This document shows, in pieces, positions 52,183 through 64,000 of a stretch of 64,000 nucleotides of DNA. The first letter of the stretch is position 1; each line of letters starts with the position of its first letter. The notes under the pieces are model-generated. The model had not been told where the DNA came from. It saw only the letters and a program-made list of their open reading frames with translations, and did not search any database. Origin of the DNA: Simmondsia chinensis (taxonomy: Eukaryota > Streptophyta > Magnoliopsida > Caryophyllales > Simmondsiaceae). Location of the stretch: NCBI GenBank assembly GCA_018398585.1, contig JAGTTD010000024.1, positions 4,802,071 through 4,866,070 on the forward strand, written 5' to 3'. The position numbers and the translations under genes were made by a program.

Positions 52183-53896
52183 GTACAAAGGGTAAAGATG
52201 GACGGGTGCAACTTTATTCATCCAGGTAGGGTAGACAACAAACCTAATAGTAGGATGCATGGATCAAAGTATGAATGTTATGAATCAATCATGGTGACAT
52301 AGCTTACATTGCATTTGCTGTGGGGGACTCACGAGCACTATTTCGTCTACATCTGATCTTTTGAGCAATGTGCCAGAGTAAATTATGTATTTTTATAAAC
52401 AAAAAAGATATTTTGACATTATATTACTATTTTGATATAAATGGCACATTGATTATGTAAAAGCAACGCAATATTCAGCTGGATGCCCTATTGATAAGAA
52501 TCAAGCATTCACCATGTACAAGAATTGCAGCCAATGCAGCATCATCATGCTTCATCAATAAATGACCAATAGCTGCAGAGGAAAGCAATTGCGCATACAC
52601 AAAAATCAGCAAATTCAGAGATCATATAAGAAATCCTGATGTTTTGTTCTTTATAGGAAAAGGATAATTAATGAAAGAGGATGTTAATTGCTAATAACAA
52701 TGTGAGCTGCAAATATCTTGTTCATATGTCTTGTGGAAGATCTAAATGGAGCTTGATGCACAAGTGGATACACCTTAGATATCTTAAATTTTGTTCATTG
52801 TTTTTTGTGTGCATAGTTTTGCCGAGTTCTGAGCTTCCATTTTTTTTTTTTTTTTAGGTATCATTTAAGTTGCATGGAAAAAAATTGACCTCCACATAAG
52901 TTAGTGAAAGATCCCCTTTTGGAGTTGTCGTGAGATTTTAGTATTGATAGTGAAACTGCAAATAATATCTTGACTACGATAGTCAAATCCTTGAAATTCT
53001 CCAATGGAGACTTCAAATATTTATTGTTTCAATGTGTGTGAACTATGGAGCCAATAATCAGAGTGAGGCATTTCGAGATGAAATAGCTGAAAGTTGCCTG
53101 CTCTATTGTGATGTGACAAAATTGATTTGGAGATTTTATCAGTAATTGAATGCTATCTTATATTTCTTACCAAGAGTCAAACAACTAAATGTTATTCAAA
53201 ATGCTATGAAAGAAGTGCTAAAATTTTAAATTCCAATTGTTGTTATTAGAACAAAGCTTGATATGATTCATTTTCTTTGTTTTGTTTGAGCATTATTATA
53301 CATCTCGAAGTTACTAGCAAGTTGTCAATAGTTTACAAAGTTGGATGATTCATCACCCCTCCCCCACCAAACCCGAGACTTAAACAACATTGGTCCTGGA
53401 TGTTTCATGAATTGATTCTCACTATTTTTGATCTGTGTTAACAATTTTCACATTTTATTCTTCAGTTTGTGAAGGACTCGTTCTGCGCTTATGACCTAGA
53501 ATATACATAGTGGGAGTGAGAGCTCCTGTTTGTTGTTGAGACTCTTGAGCAGTAGTCTTCTGAGGCTTCTAGTCAGCCTTTAGCTCAAGTACATCAGTAT
53601 AAAAAAAAATCAAACACTAGATTCTCTAGACCTGTATCAGAAACAAACTTAGGAAATAGTAAATAAAGGGGGTATCGGGAATGACTCACACAAGGACAGA
53701 TCAATGTAATAAGATACCAGAACTGGTGGCATCTTCTGTTTACGTAATTGAATGCCAGATTTAACTGTGAGACCGTATGCAACATTTTTTAGAACTCTAA
53801 GCAATATTTTAATTATGCATAAATTACCTATATGCTAAAAGAATGACGTTGAGCTTTAAGTTGTAAATCTAACGTCTTTGTTAATCATTGTCACAG
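52183..53896. other. Intergenic, no gene recognised
   Basis: AT-rich with a T-run at 52840-52857. Scattered splice-like strings occur, but no frame shows a known domain. Parts may be introns of the transposon whose last exon may be at 53897. Confidence 0.5.
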
Positions 53897-53974
53897 GAAA
53901 ATGACGTGTGGTTGGATGATGAATTTAATCAGGAATATGAAGACAAGGAACTCTCACATGGAGATGATTTCTAG
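53897..53974 (+). pseudogene. Terminal-exon-like 25-codon frame
   Basis: After an acceptor (cattgtcacag) the frame reads ENDVWLDDEFNQEYEDKELS then HGDDF and stops. It is acidic, unbroken and followed by a 3'-UTR-like stretch. It lies directly before CACTA-like subterminal repeats, so it could be the end of a transposase gene. I do not recognise the protein. Confidence 0.3.
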
Positions 53975-54189
53975 GAAGATGTATAATGTTGGTTAAATTT
54001 GTTGTGGACATATTTACTTAAGAACTTTTGGGTAGATGATTGATTTGTCCCTTTAGATATTTGAACTTTTAGGATTTGTTTTGGATGGTTTTCTTTTCTT
54101 GAGAATTAAAATAGACATGAATATTGATGTTGTATTTTAGATGCTATGATGGATTTTGTTTTATTTTGTATTAATCAAGAAAGTAGCTG

Positions 54190-54765
54190 TACGAAATTGT
54201 TGTTGGTAACTTCCTTGTCAATTTAAATTTGTTGTTGGTATTCACAAGAAGTCTTTGTTGGTATATCTTTTACCCTCAAACGGTGTTTGTTGGTATAATC
54301 TCTATAAATAGAAAATTTTTTGTTGGTAATGCCCTTTACTAACAGACAGTTTTTTGTGGTAAACCATTTGCCAATAGAGAACTTCTTGTTGGTAAACCGT
54401 TCACCAACATGAAACTTGTATTGGTACTACCTTTTACTAACTGATAATTTTTGTTGGTATAACTTTTACCAACATAGAATTTATTGTTGGTATACTTGTT
54501 ACCAACAAAAGATTTGTTGTTGGTAACACCTTTTATCAACAGAAAAATTTTATTGGCATAATTTTTACCAACAATTAACAATTATTGCTATTAAGGAGTC
54601 ATTATCAACAACTTTAAATTTCTGTTGGTAAAGCTTTTACCAACAGATGCTATGCCAACAGCTTACTAACAGACTAATTTCTGTTGGTAAAGCCTTTCAC
54701 AACAAATGATCGCTATTGCCAACAACAATCTTGCTGTTGGCAATGGTCACTTTCTTTTGTAGAAC
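54190..54765. mobile_element. CACTA-like subterminal repeat region
   Basis: More than ten units of ttgttggtaa and of its inverse, ttaccaaca, alternate at 20-40-bp spacing. The right end reads tttcttttgtag before 54763, close to the usual CACTA terminus tttcttgtagtg but with the last bases changed. The opposite terminus was not found. Confidence 0.6.
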
Positions 54766-54832
54766 TAGCACCAAGGGTCGCATATGATTCCGAGATGTTG
54801 CCTTGGTGAGGTAGGACTTCATCCCACTTCCG

Positions 54833-55472
54833 CTGGACAATTTTTCATAATATACATCGAACAATCATAATATAATAATATAGGTAAAATTACATCACTC
54901 AAACTCCAACAATATGACATAATATTAGGTGAAAGAATATTATATATAAATTCCATCAACTCAAAAACTAACAATTTAATACAAACAATAACGGCATTGA
55001 AAAGAATGTGAGTTTTCATCTCAGATTTTGGTTAAGGTATCTGAACACTTAGATTTTTTCCCGTTGAGAACTCTCAACCATATGATGGAGTGGGTTGGTT
55101 CCTGGGTGCGAAACAGATTGAGATCGAGCGTCTTGAAAAGAATTGCCATTGCAGTCATAGTGTCCAACATATGGCTTGAACGAAATAGACGGATATTTTA
55201 GAATAGTAGGTGTAATGTGGATGGGTTAAGTAGAGTTATAGTATCGCAAGTTTGGTGTCGTTTTAATTTTTTGTTCTTAGGTTAGCTCGTTAGAATTGGC
55301 TTGATTTTGAAGGATGTATTGGGGTGGGTGAGTTTTTCTTTGGATGTTCTTTGAATCCTTGTATTCGGGTTATAGTTTGAGTAATATATCAGTTCTTGCC
55401 ATTTGGCTAAAAAAAAAAAAGGGCATTGGAAAGTAAATTAAAAAGGAAAAGGGTTTAGAAAAAAAATATATC
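54833..55472 (+). repeat. Dispersed repeat, copy 1, split by a LINE end
   Basis: 54833-55004 plus 55422-55472 matches 60772-60990: shared caattttt/ccataatatac, ttccatcaactcaaaaacta and acaatttaatacaaa. The LINE end at 55005 is absent from the other copy and so shows the empty site. Confidence 0.85.
55005..55421 (+). mobile_element. 5'-truncated LINE 3' end
   Basis: Flanked by ggcattgaaaag (54993-55004) and ggcattggaaag (55422-55433). It has a 12-bp A-tail after gccatttggct. At 55132-55280 the frame reads LKRIAIAVIVSNIWLERNRR then IF*N, the C-terminal end of plant LINE ORF2. The intact site at about 60945 confirms the insertion limits. Confidence 0.87.
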
Positions 55473-58239
55473 ATTGTAGAGTTGAGGCATGCAAAAGGCG
55501 GCCTCCTTAGAAAGGAAATGCCCCTCCTGTATGAGTCTAATCATTCAATTAAGTGTGCTCCTTTCCCATGATTCAACAACCAGTCAGACTTCACTTTGTG
55601 CAGCAATAAAAAGTCTCTGAACCTCGATTACCATAGTTCACATTTTTAGAAGGAAGTGGGAAACAAAAGTATTGAAAAGAGATGAAAAGTATTTTCTCAT
55701 CTTCACCGTTTTTCGTCCTCATCTTTCAGTCTTCTTTTATATACAAAATAATTTTTATTTAGTCCACAAAAATAGGCTACAACTCACATTTCCACTTATA
55801 TCTGATCATGGAGCAACATATCTTGGAGTTTGTTAATATTTTTTTTCCAAAAGATAAGCCCGGTCAATGCTATCTCTAACTATGCCAAGTCACAATATTT
55901 TTGTCACAAAAATATTTACTTAAAGATTTTTTTCAAAATAATAAATGAAAATAAATAATCTTTAAATTAATAGCTAAAAATATATTTTTTCAAACAATCC
56001 CCACATGGTTCAAAATACAGGTAATTGCAATACTCTATCGGTGAGGCGCGTTACGGTAATGTGCACGAAATCCTGTCTCATTAGTGTCATTAGGAAATAA
56101 CACATTTCTCACAATGGCGACGCCACCACCACACTTACGTAGGTGAACCCTCCAAGGGTGATCTGTGATCAACACTCCACTAATAATATGCCTTAGGATT
56201 CATTTAGAGCTTGACTCTACCTTAAATATCACAGTCAAGAGTACTTCACCTTAGGAGAGGGACCTGAGAATACTGCGATGTATATGATATATTAGTGCTC
56301 TTTCAATCACCCATCAATTTCGTTTTTACCCATTGAACTTCATTCATGGGATTGCCATACCTCTGAAGACGGGTTTCCACTGTAGTGACTTATTTATGGG
56401 CTTCATCCCACTCCCCTCACTAATTAACAACTGATAGGCACATTGGCCTTTTGTCAGTAGATTTGCATCATCAACTGTTTTCACATCAGCTTGCAACTCA
56501 AGTACTTCAATCTTTATAGTAGAGCAACTTTTCATCCTTTCATTCAGTGGAATTCCACGGTAGCATACCCATTGATGAATATAATCATCTTTATTCACCT
56601 AGATCAAAGATCAATTAGAATGCTATGCTTTTCATAATATAATAAAAACCACTTCAGCATATGTCATTCATAATGCCTTTCAATATTCAAATAATCTGAA
56701 GAATTTCATATCACACGACCTCGTAATGAACAGTTTAAGTAAAAGTTATAAGAAATACCCAGTTTCACATCTCAAAGGCATTCATCTTAATTTAATACAG
56801 GGTACTTCATTTCTACATGACACTATATTATGAAGTGCTTTTCTCTCCTCTCCTTTTTTTTTAAAAATAATTTTGTCATTCAATGCATCTTTTAAAATAA
56901 ACCTTGTATTTCTCAAAGTAATAATTTTGAGTAAAATTTACGTAAAAACATCAAACTATTTCTCAAAGTCCATCACATCGGTTCGAGTTAATAAGACTCG
57001 AGTTGAACTCACAATATTAATTCGGCCATCAAAATCTTCAAGTGATAAAATATATTCCAAGTAATACCATAAGTTATGGCTCACTAGCCTTTCAAAGAAG
57101 GTGCCAACATTATATAGAACCAAATCAAAATGAGCCAAAATAGATTCTTTTTTGTTTTTTCTTTTCATAAACTGTCCAATGAAATTGGTCATATACCAAA
57201 ATATCACGCAAGCAAAACAAATCATAAAGATTTTACTAAGTTTTGGCAATTAACTTATATTTGTTTTTATATTAAGCACTTATAGTTAATTACTTTGTAA
57301 AATTTCGTCAAAATTTGTTCCACCAAATTTCATCTAAATTTTCCAAATGCAGTGGTTAAATTTTTAACTTGACTCGAACTCCATACTTTTTAAAACTTTA
57401 GATGTATACCACAATTCTTATAAATCAAATATCTCTCAATTGCTTAGAAAAAATTATTTAAGTATGCATTTGTACCCTTATGATAAATATCAACAGCATT
57501 ACCAACTTTACTGCCTATTAAGCAAAATAAATTTTAACTATCATATAATTGGTAAAAGTAAAATGTATAACATATATCAAATTCATGTAATCAATTACGT
57601 TGCACTAGTAATAATCAAACTTACTCCAATGCACAAATGAATCACTTAACATCTTGTATACCCAATTGCATTTTTCACTCTCCATAAATGACTGCCCTCA
57701 CATTGTGATAGTCATATATAAGATCCACATAAACAACAGACTAATTTATATAAAATATAGGCTTTACGACCCAATCATATGCAACACAAATCATACGGTT
57801 GATTATTTCTCACAAATAAACTTGTCCCTACATTTTAAGGGTCGTACCAAAATCCACATGAATGTTGGTGTATTACTCAAAAATATTTATAGATGTACAC
57901 ATATATAAGATATACATGTTGCTCAACATATCATTATCTCCATAAATCATATCTCCTCTTAACAAATGCGCATAATATGCAATAATATACAATAAGAAAA
58001 ATCATCAACTCATAATTTGAGCAAATTATTCAAAATGCCTAACTAGACTTATTTCTAGGTATGAGTCAGGTTTGCAAAACAAACTAATAATTCACAACAT
58101 ATTAATAACTTAATACCGATAAAGTAATTGTATAAGAATATTTTCCTCACACAATGCAACTAAATAATTAAATTTATTTAATAATATTACATATCTATAG
58201 ATGATATACACGACAAATCTCATTCAATATTACCCCACT
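55473..58239. other. AT-rich repeat-like region, no gene recognised
   Basis: A minus-strand 84-codon frame (56344-56598) has no known motif. The block 56030-56600 has higher GC and low A/T-run content, like a retroelement relic. 57000-58239 is AT-rich, with LTR-like phrases but no pair. Confidence 0.4.
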
Positions 58240-58943
58240 GCAGTGGCGGATCCAGCGTTCAAACGATACAGGGTCCATATAAAAAACATGAATAAATATA
58301 TGATCTTTGTTATAAGTCATTATATTTAATCTAATATATAAATTAAATCATTATAGTTTAATTGTATCAATTTCATCTTTGATATTTTACATCATATCAT
58401 TTGAGTTATACAATAAAGTTGCTGATAAATTAATAATAAAGTTCTAAATGGTCAGATCATAATGGGTTTTACATTGTGTCAAATTCTGACACAACCAAAG
58501 CATTAAAAATTATATTATTAACTGAACTTTAATTTTACCATGAGACTAAGTTAATATAATATGAATTGTATAAAGATTAAATTAACATAATTAAGAGTAG
58601 AATTATTTGATATATTGGAAGATAAATGAACCCCTGACATAAGTAACCCTAAATTATGTAATTCAATTCATTTAAAAAATCAGAGAACATATATATATAT
58701 TTCTTACCGGGAGAATGAAGTGTGAGTTGCTAAGAAAAACGAAAATCAAAGGAAAATAAACATATAACAAGCGGACGTAGGGATTTGAACCCCAACCCTT
58801 GAGTAAGAAAGACTGACTCACACCTTTATTATATTTTATAAAAACAAAAACTTTATATACTAACGTACCTATAATTTTAAAGGTCGGGTGATAAAGCTGC
58901 GGTGTCCATACACCCCGGTATGGCCAACATAGATCCGTCACTG
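58240..58943. mobile_element. hAT-like MITE (cagtggcggatcc type)
   Basis: The ends gcagtggcggatcc and gatccgtcactg are inverted repeats. ccccact flanks both sides (58233-58239 and 58944-58950), a 7-bp, possibly 8-bp, duplication. There is no coding sequence. Confidence 0.65.
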
Positions 58944-59522
58944 CCCCACTAATATTGCAAAAATCTGTGTTTAAGATGCTAATTAAGAGCTAGTATCATG
59001 GGAAATCAGAAAATTTTGTCATATTATTTTTCTTTTCAAAATATTATAGCACAAGTTTTTATAATTTATAACCACATGCAATGTAATGCTATTTTATGTA
59101 CTTTTTTTTAAATAAATAAAATGTCTCTAAATCTTTCTTTTACAAAATACATCGAAATTTTTTTAAAGATTAATCTACTTAAATAAACTTTACTCAAATC
59201 TATAACATTTATTTCAAAATATTATGACCCATTTTTATGAAATTATACACCATGATTTGCTTACCAATAAATCAATTTTATTATTATTATTTTACAATAT
59301 TTTTCGACAAGTATTCATCATCAAAATCATTATTAATACAAAATAAAAGTTAAAAGCTCACATAAATTTGTTGCATAGTATATTACACATGCATCATCAA
59401 AATACAATGGATTTCAAAAATGTATCCATGTATTAAATTAGGTTTATGAAATAAACCAACAACAATATTAACATATAACTAAAGAAGCAAATATAAAAAA
59501 TAAGTAATTAATTTTTTAAGTA
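58944..59522. other. AT-rich spacer
   Basis: I see no gene, paired repeat or RNA feature here. Confidence 0.5.
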
Positions 59523-59772
59523 AATAATATATAGAAAACATTATAACCATATTAAAATGTTATGCCGTATGGCAACAACATATTTTCGGCACAAACATTA
59601 AATTTCAAGGTCAAAGAATACGTCATACCATCTAATTTTCACACAACAAAGGCCCAATGTGGCCAGAATTGCTAAATAGAGGCAATTAGCGTAAGTACTT
59701 AACGAACTTCAATTTTTCTTTTTCTCCTTTTATTTTATTGCGGCCCTCAAATTTATTAATATTGTTCCATTC
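59523..59772 (+). repeat. 250-bp direct repeat, left copy
   Basis: About 96% identical by eye to 60237-60486 and of equal length. Both start aataatatatagaaaac and end ttgttccattc. They exactly bracket the LINE end at 59773-60236. Confidence 0.93.
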
Positions 59773-60236
59773 TTTTTTTTTTTTTTTTTTTTTGATAATT
59801 GACCTATCGTGAGATTTTATTAAAATGGAAGGAAGGTATATTTTACAATCCAGTCAAGAGATTCTAAGCAACAAACAACTCCGACAATGCCCAAACACAA
59901 AGAACACGTAAACACACCACACCAACACGCCCGAAAATGCCAGAAAACACCCAAAAAATACCAACAAAACACCAACGAAAAACCAAAACACCCAAAAAAC
60001 CAACAACACACCAACAAAAAGCCCGTAAACACCCAAGGACACCCAAAAGCGCGAACGTGCAGACAATCTCAAGACAAGGAAAGAGAAAAAGCACCAATCT
60101 CAACCAAGAGGAGACATCAACCCGATCCCAGACAATTCTAGTAGGGACCATTATTGGGATGAGCACCACAAGGCCGTGGTTGTTATAAAGGCAATCAGCG
60201 GTAGGGAAGGGCTACCGGAGGCATAACCAGAAAACT
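59773..60236 (-). mobile_element. LINE 3' end between 250-bp direct repeats
   Basis: On the minus strand it ends ataggtcaattatc followed by about 20 A, the same ending as the LINE at 1659. The body is a G/T-rich 3'-UTR-like sequence with many ttggtgtttt strings. No RT residues are visible. The 5' end is truncated. The flanking direct repeats look like one very long TSD. Confidence 0.78.
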
Positions 60237-60486
60237 AATAATATATAGAAAACATTATAACCATATTAAAATGTTATGCCGTGTGGCAACAATATATTTT
60301 CAGCACAAACGTTAAATTTCAAGGTCAAAGAATACGTCATACCATCTAATTTGCACACAACAAAGGCCCAATGGGGCTAGAATTGCTAAATAGAGGCAAT
60401 TAGCGTAAGTACTTAACAAACTTCAATTTTTCTTTTTCTCCTTTTATTTTATTGCGGCACTCAAATTTAATAATATTGTTCCATTC
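60237..60486 (+). repeat. 250-bp direct repeat, right copy
   Basis: Right partner of 59523-59772. It differs at about ten positions. Confidence 0.93.
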
Positions 60487-60771
60487 TATTACGGTATATA
60501 ATACAGAAAGAAATTATCACCAAGTAACAGATAATCAACCTCCATTAATTAATACCTTAAAAATCAGGCCAAATTTATCATATAGATAATAGAAACAAAG
60601 TAGCCAGTGGCATAATCCTTTCATATTTACCAATGCTACCAATAACCAATTAAGATAGATACGACTTTTCCTTTCTTTTTTTTTTTTTTTTTTTTTTTAA
60701 ACATGGTGAAAGGCATAGTTATAAGCTTTAAAACTTTCAAATTTTAATAAGGCAATATCCCTTTTAAGACT
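60487..60771. other. AT-rich spacer with a T-run
   Basis: A T-run lies at about 60677-60698. Nothing else is recognised. Confidence 0.5.
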
Positions 60772-60990
60772 ATTGGATAATTTTCCATAATATACATAGA
60801 ATAATCATAATCTAATAACATAGATAAAATTACATCACTCAAAATTTAATAATATGACATAATATTAGGAGAAAGAATATTACACATAAATTCCATCAAC
60901 TCAAAAACTAACAATTTAATACAAATAATAACGGCATTGGAAAGTAAAATAAATAGAAAAAAGGTTTAGAAAAAACATATCTCAATTTCC
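60772..60990 (+). repeat. Dispersed repeat, copy 2 (uninterrupted)
   Basis: Collinear with 54833-55004 and 55422-55472, without the LINE insertion. It directly abuts the segmental copy that begins at 60990. Confidence 0.85.
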
Positions 60991-61060
60991 ATCCCGTCGT
61001 TGATGCTGCCACTGATGACAATGCTAATCTTGACTTTCTCGGTGATGGGTTCAGTGATTA
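60990..61060 (+). pseudogene. Truncated copy of exon 6 of the BED/hAT gene
   Basis: It reads HPVVDAATDDNANLDFLGDG, then FSD and stop, against HPAADAATDDDSNLDFLDDG in the source. It lacks all upstream exons and an acceptor, so it is not a gene. Confidence 0.85.
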
Positions 61061-61134
61061 GTTGCGTAACACAGCTGGTAATGCGATCGAGCTGCTGTCT
61101 GACTGGCCACTATGAAATTGCAAGCATAGATTAA

Positions 61135-61307
61135 GAGTCTGCTTGACCAAGCTGTAGAAAAAACTACTTTTCTTAGAAAAAATAACTTCTATTTCTACTC
61201 AAAAGTAGAAAAACATCTTCTACTTCTATTTAAAAGCAGTTCTTGAGTTTAGCTAAAGTGCTTTCGTTTTTACTTTTTCGGCAAAAAAGGTGTGACCAAA
61301 CATACTC
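61135..61307. mobile_element. Tourist-like MITE, duplicate copy
   Basis: Counterpart of 17348-17517. The ends are gagtctgcttgaccaagc and ggtgtgaccaaacatactc, with TAA on both sides. Confidence 0.7.
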
Positions 61308-61861
61308 TAAATCCACTGGGTCCCCTTGGTTCTCCTCTCGAGATCATATTCGTGGATGGATGGCAAAATCTATGAGCATTAGCCATCAGAGCCCATGGCT
61401 ATTCTATGTCTAGGTCAAAAGTACCCTTTCTTTTCCTAAAGTGAAGGATTACATTATGGGGGACGACCCCAAAGCTCGAGTCACTTGTAGGGTGGACTAA
61501 TTACTACTATATTAACCATACAAGTTGTAGAAAAAAGCAGCCCTTGCAAGATTAGTTATCCTGTTCTTGTAAAATCGGGTCTTTATTTCTCAATTCGAAT
61601 TGTATTTATTCAACTCAACTCACTCTGAGTTGTGGATCAAATCATGATTTATAGTTGTGGTCATGATTTTATGGAAATGACATAATGGATTGTACTTGCT
61701 ATTTTTTAGGGAACTCTACGTTATTTTATAGATCTGTTCACAACATTGTGATGACTTGAAACCTTGTATGGGCATGCAATTTAAGAAGTCGTTCACCTCC
61801 AGTGCCGTTAATTCGGGTTGGAAAACCATAAAATTGTTAAAAGACACCCTTAACCATCAAC

Positions 61862-61862
<1 letters not shown>

Positions 61863-61895
<33 letters not shown>
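61863..61895. repeat. C homopolymer of 33 bases
   Basis: An uninterrupted C-run within the segmental copy, absent from the source at about 17965. Its exact length may be a sequencing artefact. Confidence 0.85.
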
Positions 61896-61896
<1 letters not shown>

Positions 61897-62663
61897 AGGC
61901 ACTTTATACATAATGTATTATATAAGTATTTTTTGGTTAGCTTACTTTACAGCAATGGCATGCACAAGTGAAAGAAGGTACCTTTCCACACTGGACTATT
62001 AAAACACATACAAGTAACACAAGAGATAAGTGCCAATTGCCCCACACTAGAATACTAAAATAATAATTCCTATTATGAAACCCCACCGACTTCAGGTAGT
62101 AACTTTGCCATTGCTTTACAGTGAGTTTTATTTAATATCATGCTTCCACAAGTAAAATTGACCAATGTGGTGTTTCTAGTCATGTTTCAATTTGCATCTG
62201 TAGTGGTGTGTACTATAGGTCCTCGTATATGTCTAGTATTGCTGCTGACTTGTATGTGTAACATTTCACTGAATCTTATGCTTGGTCCGAACGAGTTTGC
62301 ATATATAAGGTCCGCAATCTAAGTGGAGTTTCATTATAAAACCAATTAATATTAAATGGTCCACTAGATTTAAACGTTGGTCTCTTACTCTTCACAACTC
62401 CAATATGAAATTCTTACCAAACTCATACATGGAGTCCTTAACATGAGTTTTCTTCAATCACACTCCTCGCTTTTCTCCAGTCAAATTGGAAACATCCAAT
62501 TGGATCCCACAGTTATTGAAAAGGTCATTAGTGTATCAAATTCAATGTATCCTCTTCTAGAGGAAATGTTATGTTAGAAACAAGAGCTCGATATTATCAA
62601 TGCACTTTGATTCATATAAAATTTCATCAACACTTGGGTTAGAAGTAGAAAGCTGGCATATGC

Positions 62664-64000
62664 TGTTAGGAATAGTGTTCTAAAATTCAGATTTATTATG
62701 TTAATATTATTTTATTAAAGAACAAAATTGAAGTTCCAGTCGTTTTCTTGTTAAATTTGTATAAACGAGCATTTATACTGCATGTGATTTTCCTTTTGGA
62801 AACATCCATGAGATGGATGTAGTCCTCAAACTACAATTTACATGTTTGTTCTAAGTGGTTTATGAGATTAACCCACAGATAGACTTGGAACAAATGGTAT
62901 GGATTGTTGTTTGAAAGATTCGTAGTCGAAGACAAGTTTGGACCACTTGTATGCTAAGACTGTAACGTGACACTTTAGATGACTTGTCTTGGTCATGTGG
63001 ATGGTGATCCAAAAGTGTTATGTTAGTGTGTTTAATAAGATTGGCACACTGAGTTGGACCATGTGGATTACTTATTTCTAGACTACTATCGGAGATGAGT
63101 AATTCACGTTGTACTGTTTGAACGACGACTCCAAATCCAGTTGGTATTCTAGACTTGTGCATGGAGCGTTAGTTACTTTGGTGTACTATAACTAAGGTCT
63201 AAATGCATGACTGAATTTTCATGTACACTGGGTAGCGGCGTAAAGTGTGACAAGGATCATGTATTCAATAAGAAATCTACAGTCTATTATGAGATACAGG
63301 TGTCCCCTTAGTGGATTCACAAATATCTGAATAGTTCAAAAACTTTGGCCAAAGTATTCCAAGTGTTTGACATTTGGAATTTATACTGTGAATATGATCA
63401 AGTATAAATAAATTATTCAGTGCAGGGTGAGTCGGTAACTAATGGAGAAGCTATGAGAAGGATAATGGTAGTGGTTATATTTATCCTTTGTCATAGACAT
63501 ATAGTAAAGGGGTTGTTGTCATCAATACAGTATATTAGGGAGATATCGAATAAATAATTTAAGTCTGGAGTGCAGTGAGATTTATTTAGTGGAATTAAGT
63601 CTCATTAAATGGTAATTAAATTAATATCATGAGATGATTTAATTTAACTCATTTGGAGCTAGATTTAAATTGTCCATGAGGTCCCTGCGCAAGCCTCTGT
63701 ATTTATTGCCATTGAAAAAAATGTTAAAGAATTCATGAGATGAATTATTTATCCATGAGATAGGTAAATTTAATTTTGCCCAACATTATTCATGAGATGA
63801 ATAAAATTTAAAAATTATAAAATAAGATAATTTTGAAAAATTAAAATTCATAAGATAAATTTTTACATCTGGGAAACAAAACAAAAAAAATCGCAAAATT
63901 TCGCATGCAGGGGGTCGATCCGTATGCTCATTAATAGACCAACCAGCGGTTACAAGAGGGTATGCATGTGAACGTGAGCGGACCAATTAGTGGCCGCCAC
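62664..64000 (+). mobile_element. Probable LTR of a retrotransposon, cut by the window end
   Basis: It begins tgttaggaatagtgttc exactly where the segmental copy breaks. Repeated phrases such as ccatgagatggatg, attcatgagatgaat and tccatgagatagg recur. There is no coding frame with a known domain. The end, TSD and partner LTR would lie beyond the window. Confidence 0.45.

Larger units (their letters stand above)
60990..62664 (+). repeat. Segmental duplication, copy of the 3' end of the BED/hAT gene and downstream
   Basis: Collinear with 17192-18763. The first 70 bases are a copy of the last coding part of exon 6 (to tcagtgattag at 61060) with substitutions. The MITE and the tRNA-like relic follow in the same order. 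The copy stops where an LTR-like sequence begins at 62664. Confidence 0.9.

Noticed and set aside
54190..54765. CRISPR-like or satellite array
   Set aside because: The units alternate in orientation with irregular spacing and end at a CACTA-like terminus.
59820..60188. Lys/Thr/Asn-rich plus-strand frames and Cys/Phe/Trp/Gly-rich minus-strand frames
   Set aside because: Low-complexity G/T-rich LINE 3' UTR read in several frames; no motif is shared with known proteins.
62140..62322. Membrane-protein-like 60-codon frame
   Set aside because: It lies in the segmental copy of non-coding sequence, and the equivalent frame is not kept at 18230-18410.

Overview
This window is nuclear DNA of a flowering plant. 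The evidence is spliced genes with GT-AG introns, a coiled-coil NLR resistance gene, a plant BED-finger/hAT-derived gene, Ty1/copia and Ty3/gypsy retrotransposons primed by initiator tRNA-Met, plant-type LINEs, SINEs with Au-like 3' ends, and Tourist- and hAT-like miniature elements. Base composition is AT-rich. I cannot fix the species.

Two host genes can be rebuilt with all splice phases agreeing. (1) A six-exon gene at 8683-17274 (+) encodes about 898 residues: two BED zinc fingers, a hAT transposase-like core and a hAT dimerisation domain, i.e. a domesticated-transposase type protein. (2) A three-exon CNL resistance gene at 19165-43805 (+) encodes about 938 residues: Rx-type coiled coil, NB-ARC and LRR. 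Its two introns are each about 11 kb and packed with transposons, yet the joined frame is open from ATG to stop.

Layout. 1-1644: AT-rich intergenic. 1659-4542: LINE carrying only ORF1, with target-site duplication (TSD). 4557-8682: likely promoter, 5' leader and small transposons of gene 1. 8683-17274: gene 1, whose introns hold SINEs, a hAT MITE, LINE scraps and nested MITEs. 17192-18763: 3' end and downstream of gene 1, duplicated at 60990-62664. 19165-43805: the NLR gene. Its intron 1 holds an old copia element interrupted by a gypsy deletion derivative, a hAT-like MITE, and a copia deletion derivative sitting in a LINE fragment. Its intron 2 holds SINEs, a 5.2-kb non-coding LTR element inside an older LTR, a gypsy fragment and a hAT-like element. 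43806-49162: intergenic with a decayed LINE ORF1. 49163-52182: second copy of the copia deletion derivative. 52183-60989: AT-rich repeats, a CACTA-like end, a hAT-like element and two LINE 3' ends, one flanked by 250-bp direct repeats. 60990-62664: segmental copy. 62664-64000: start of an LTR-like sequence cut by the window end.

Most unusual observations: a SINE family with a 5S-rRNA head joined to an Au-like body (two copies with TSDs); 46- and 57-bp SINE tails with long TSDs; an ORF1-only LINE; two copia elements sharing one deletion that kept gag-protease; and palindrome clusters inside LTRs of two unrelated families.
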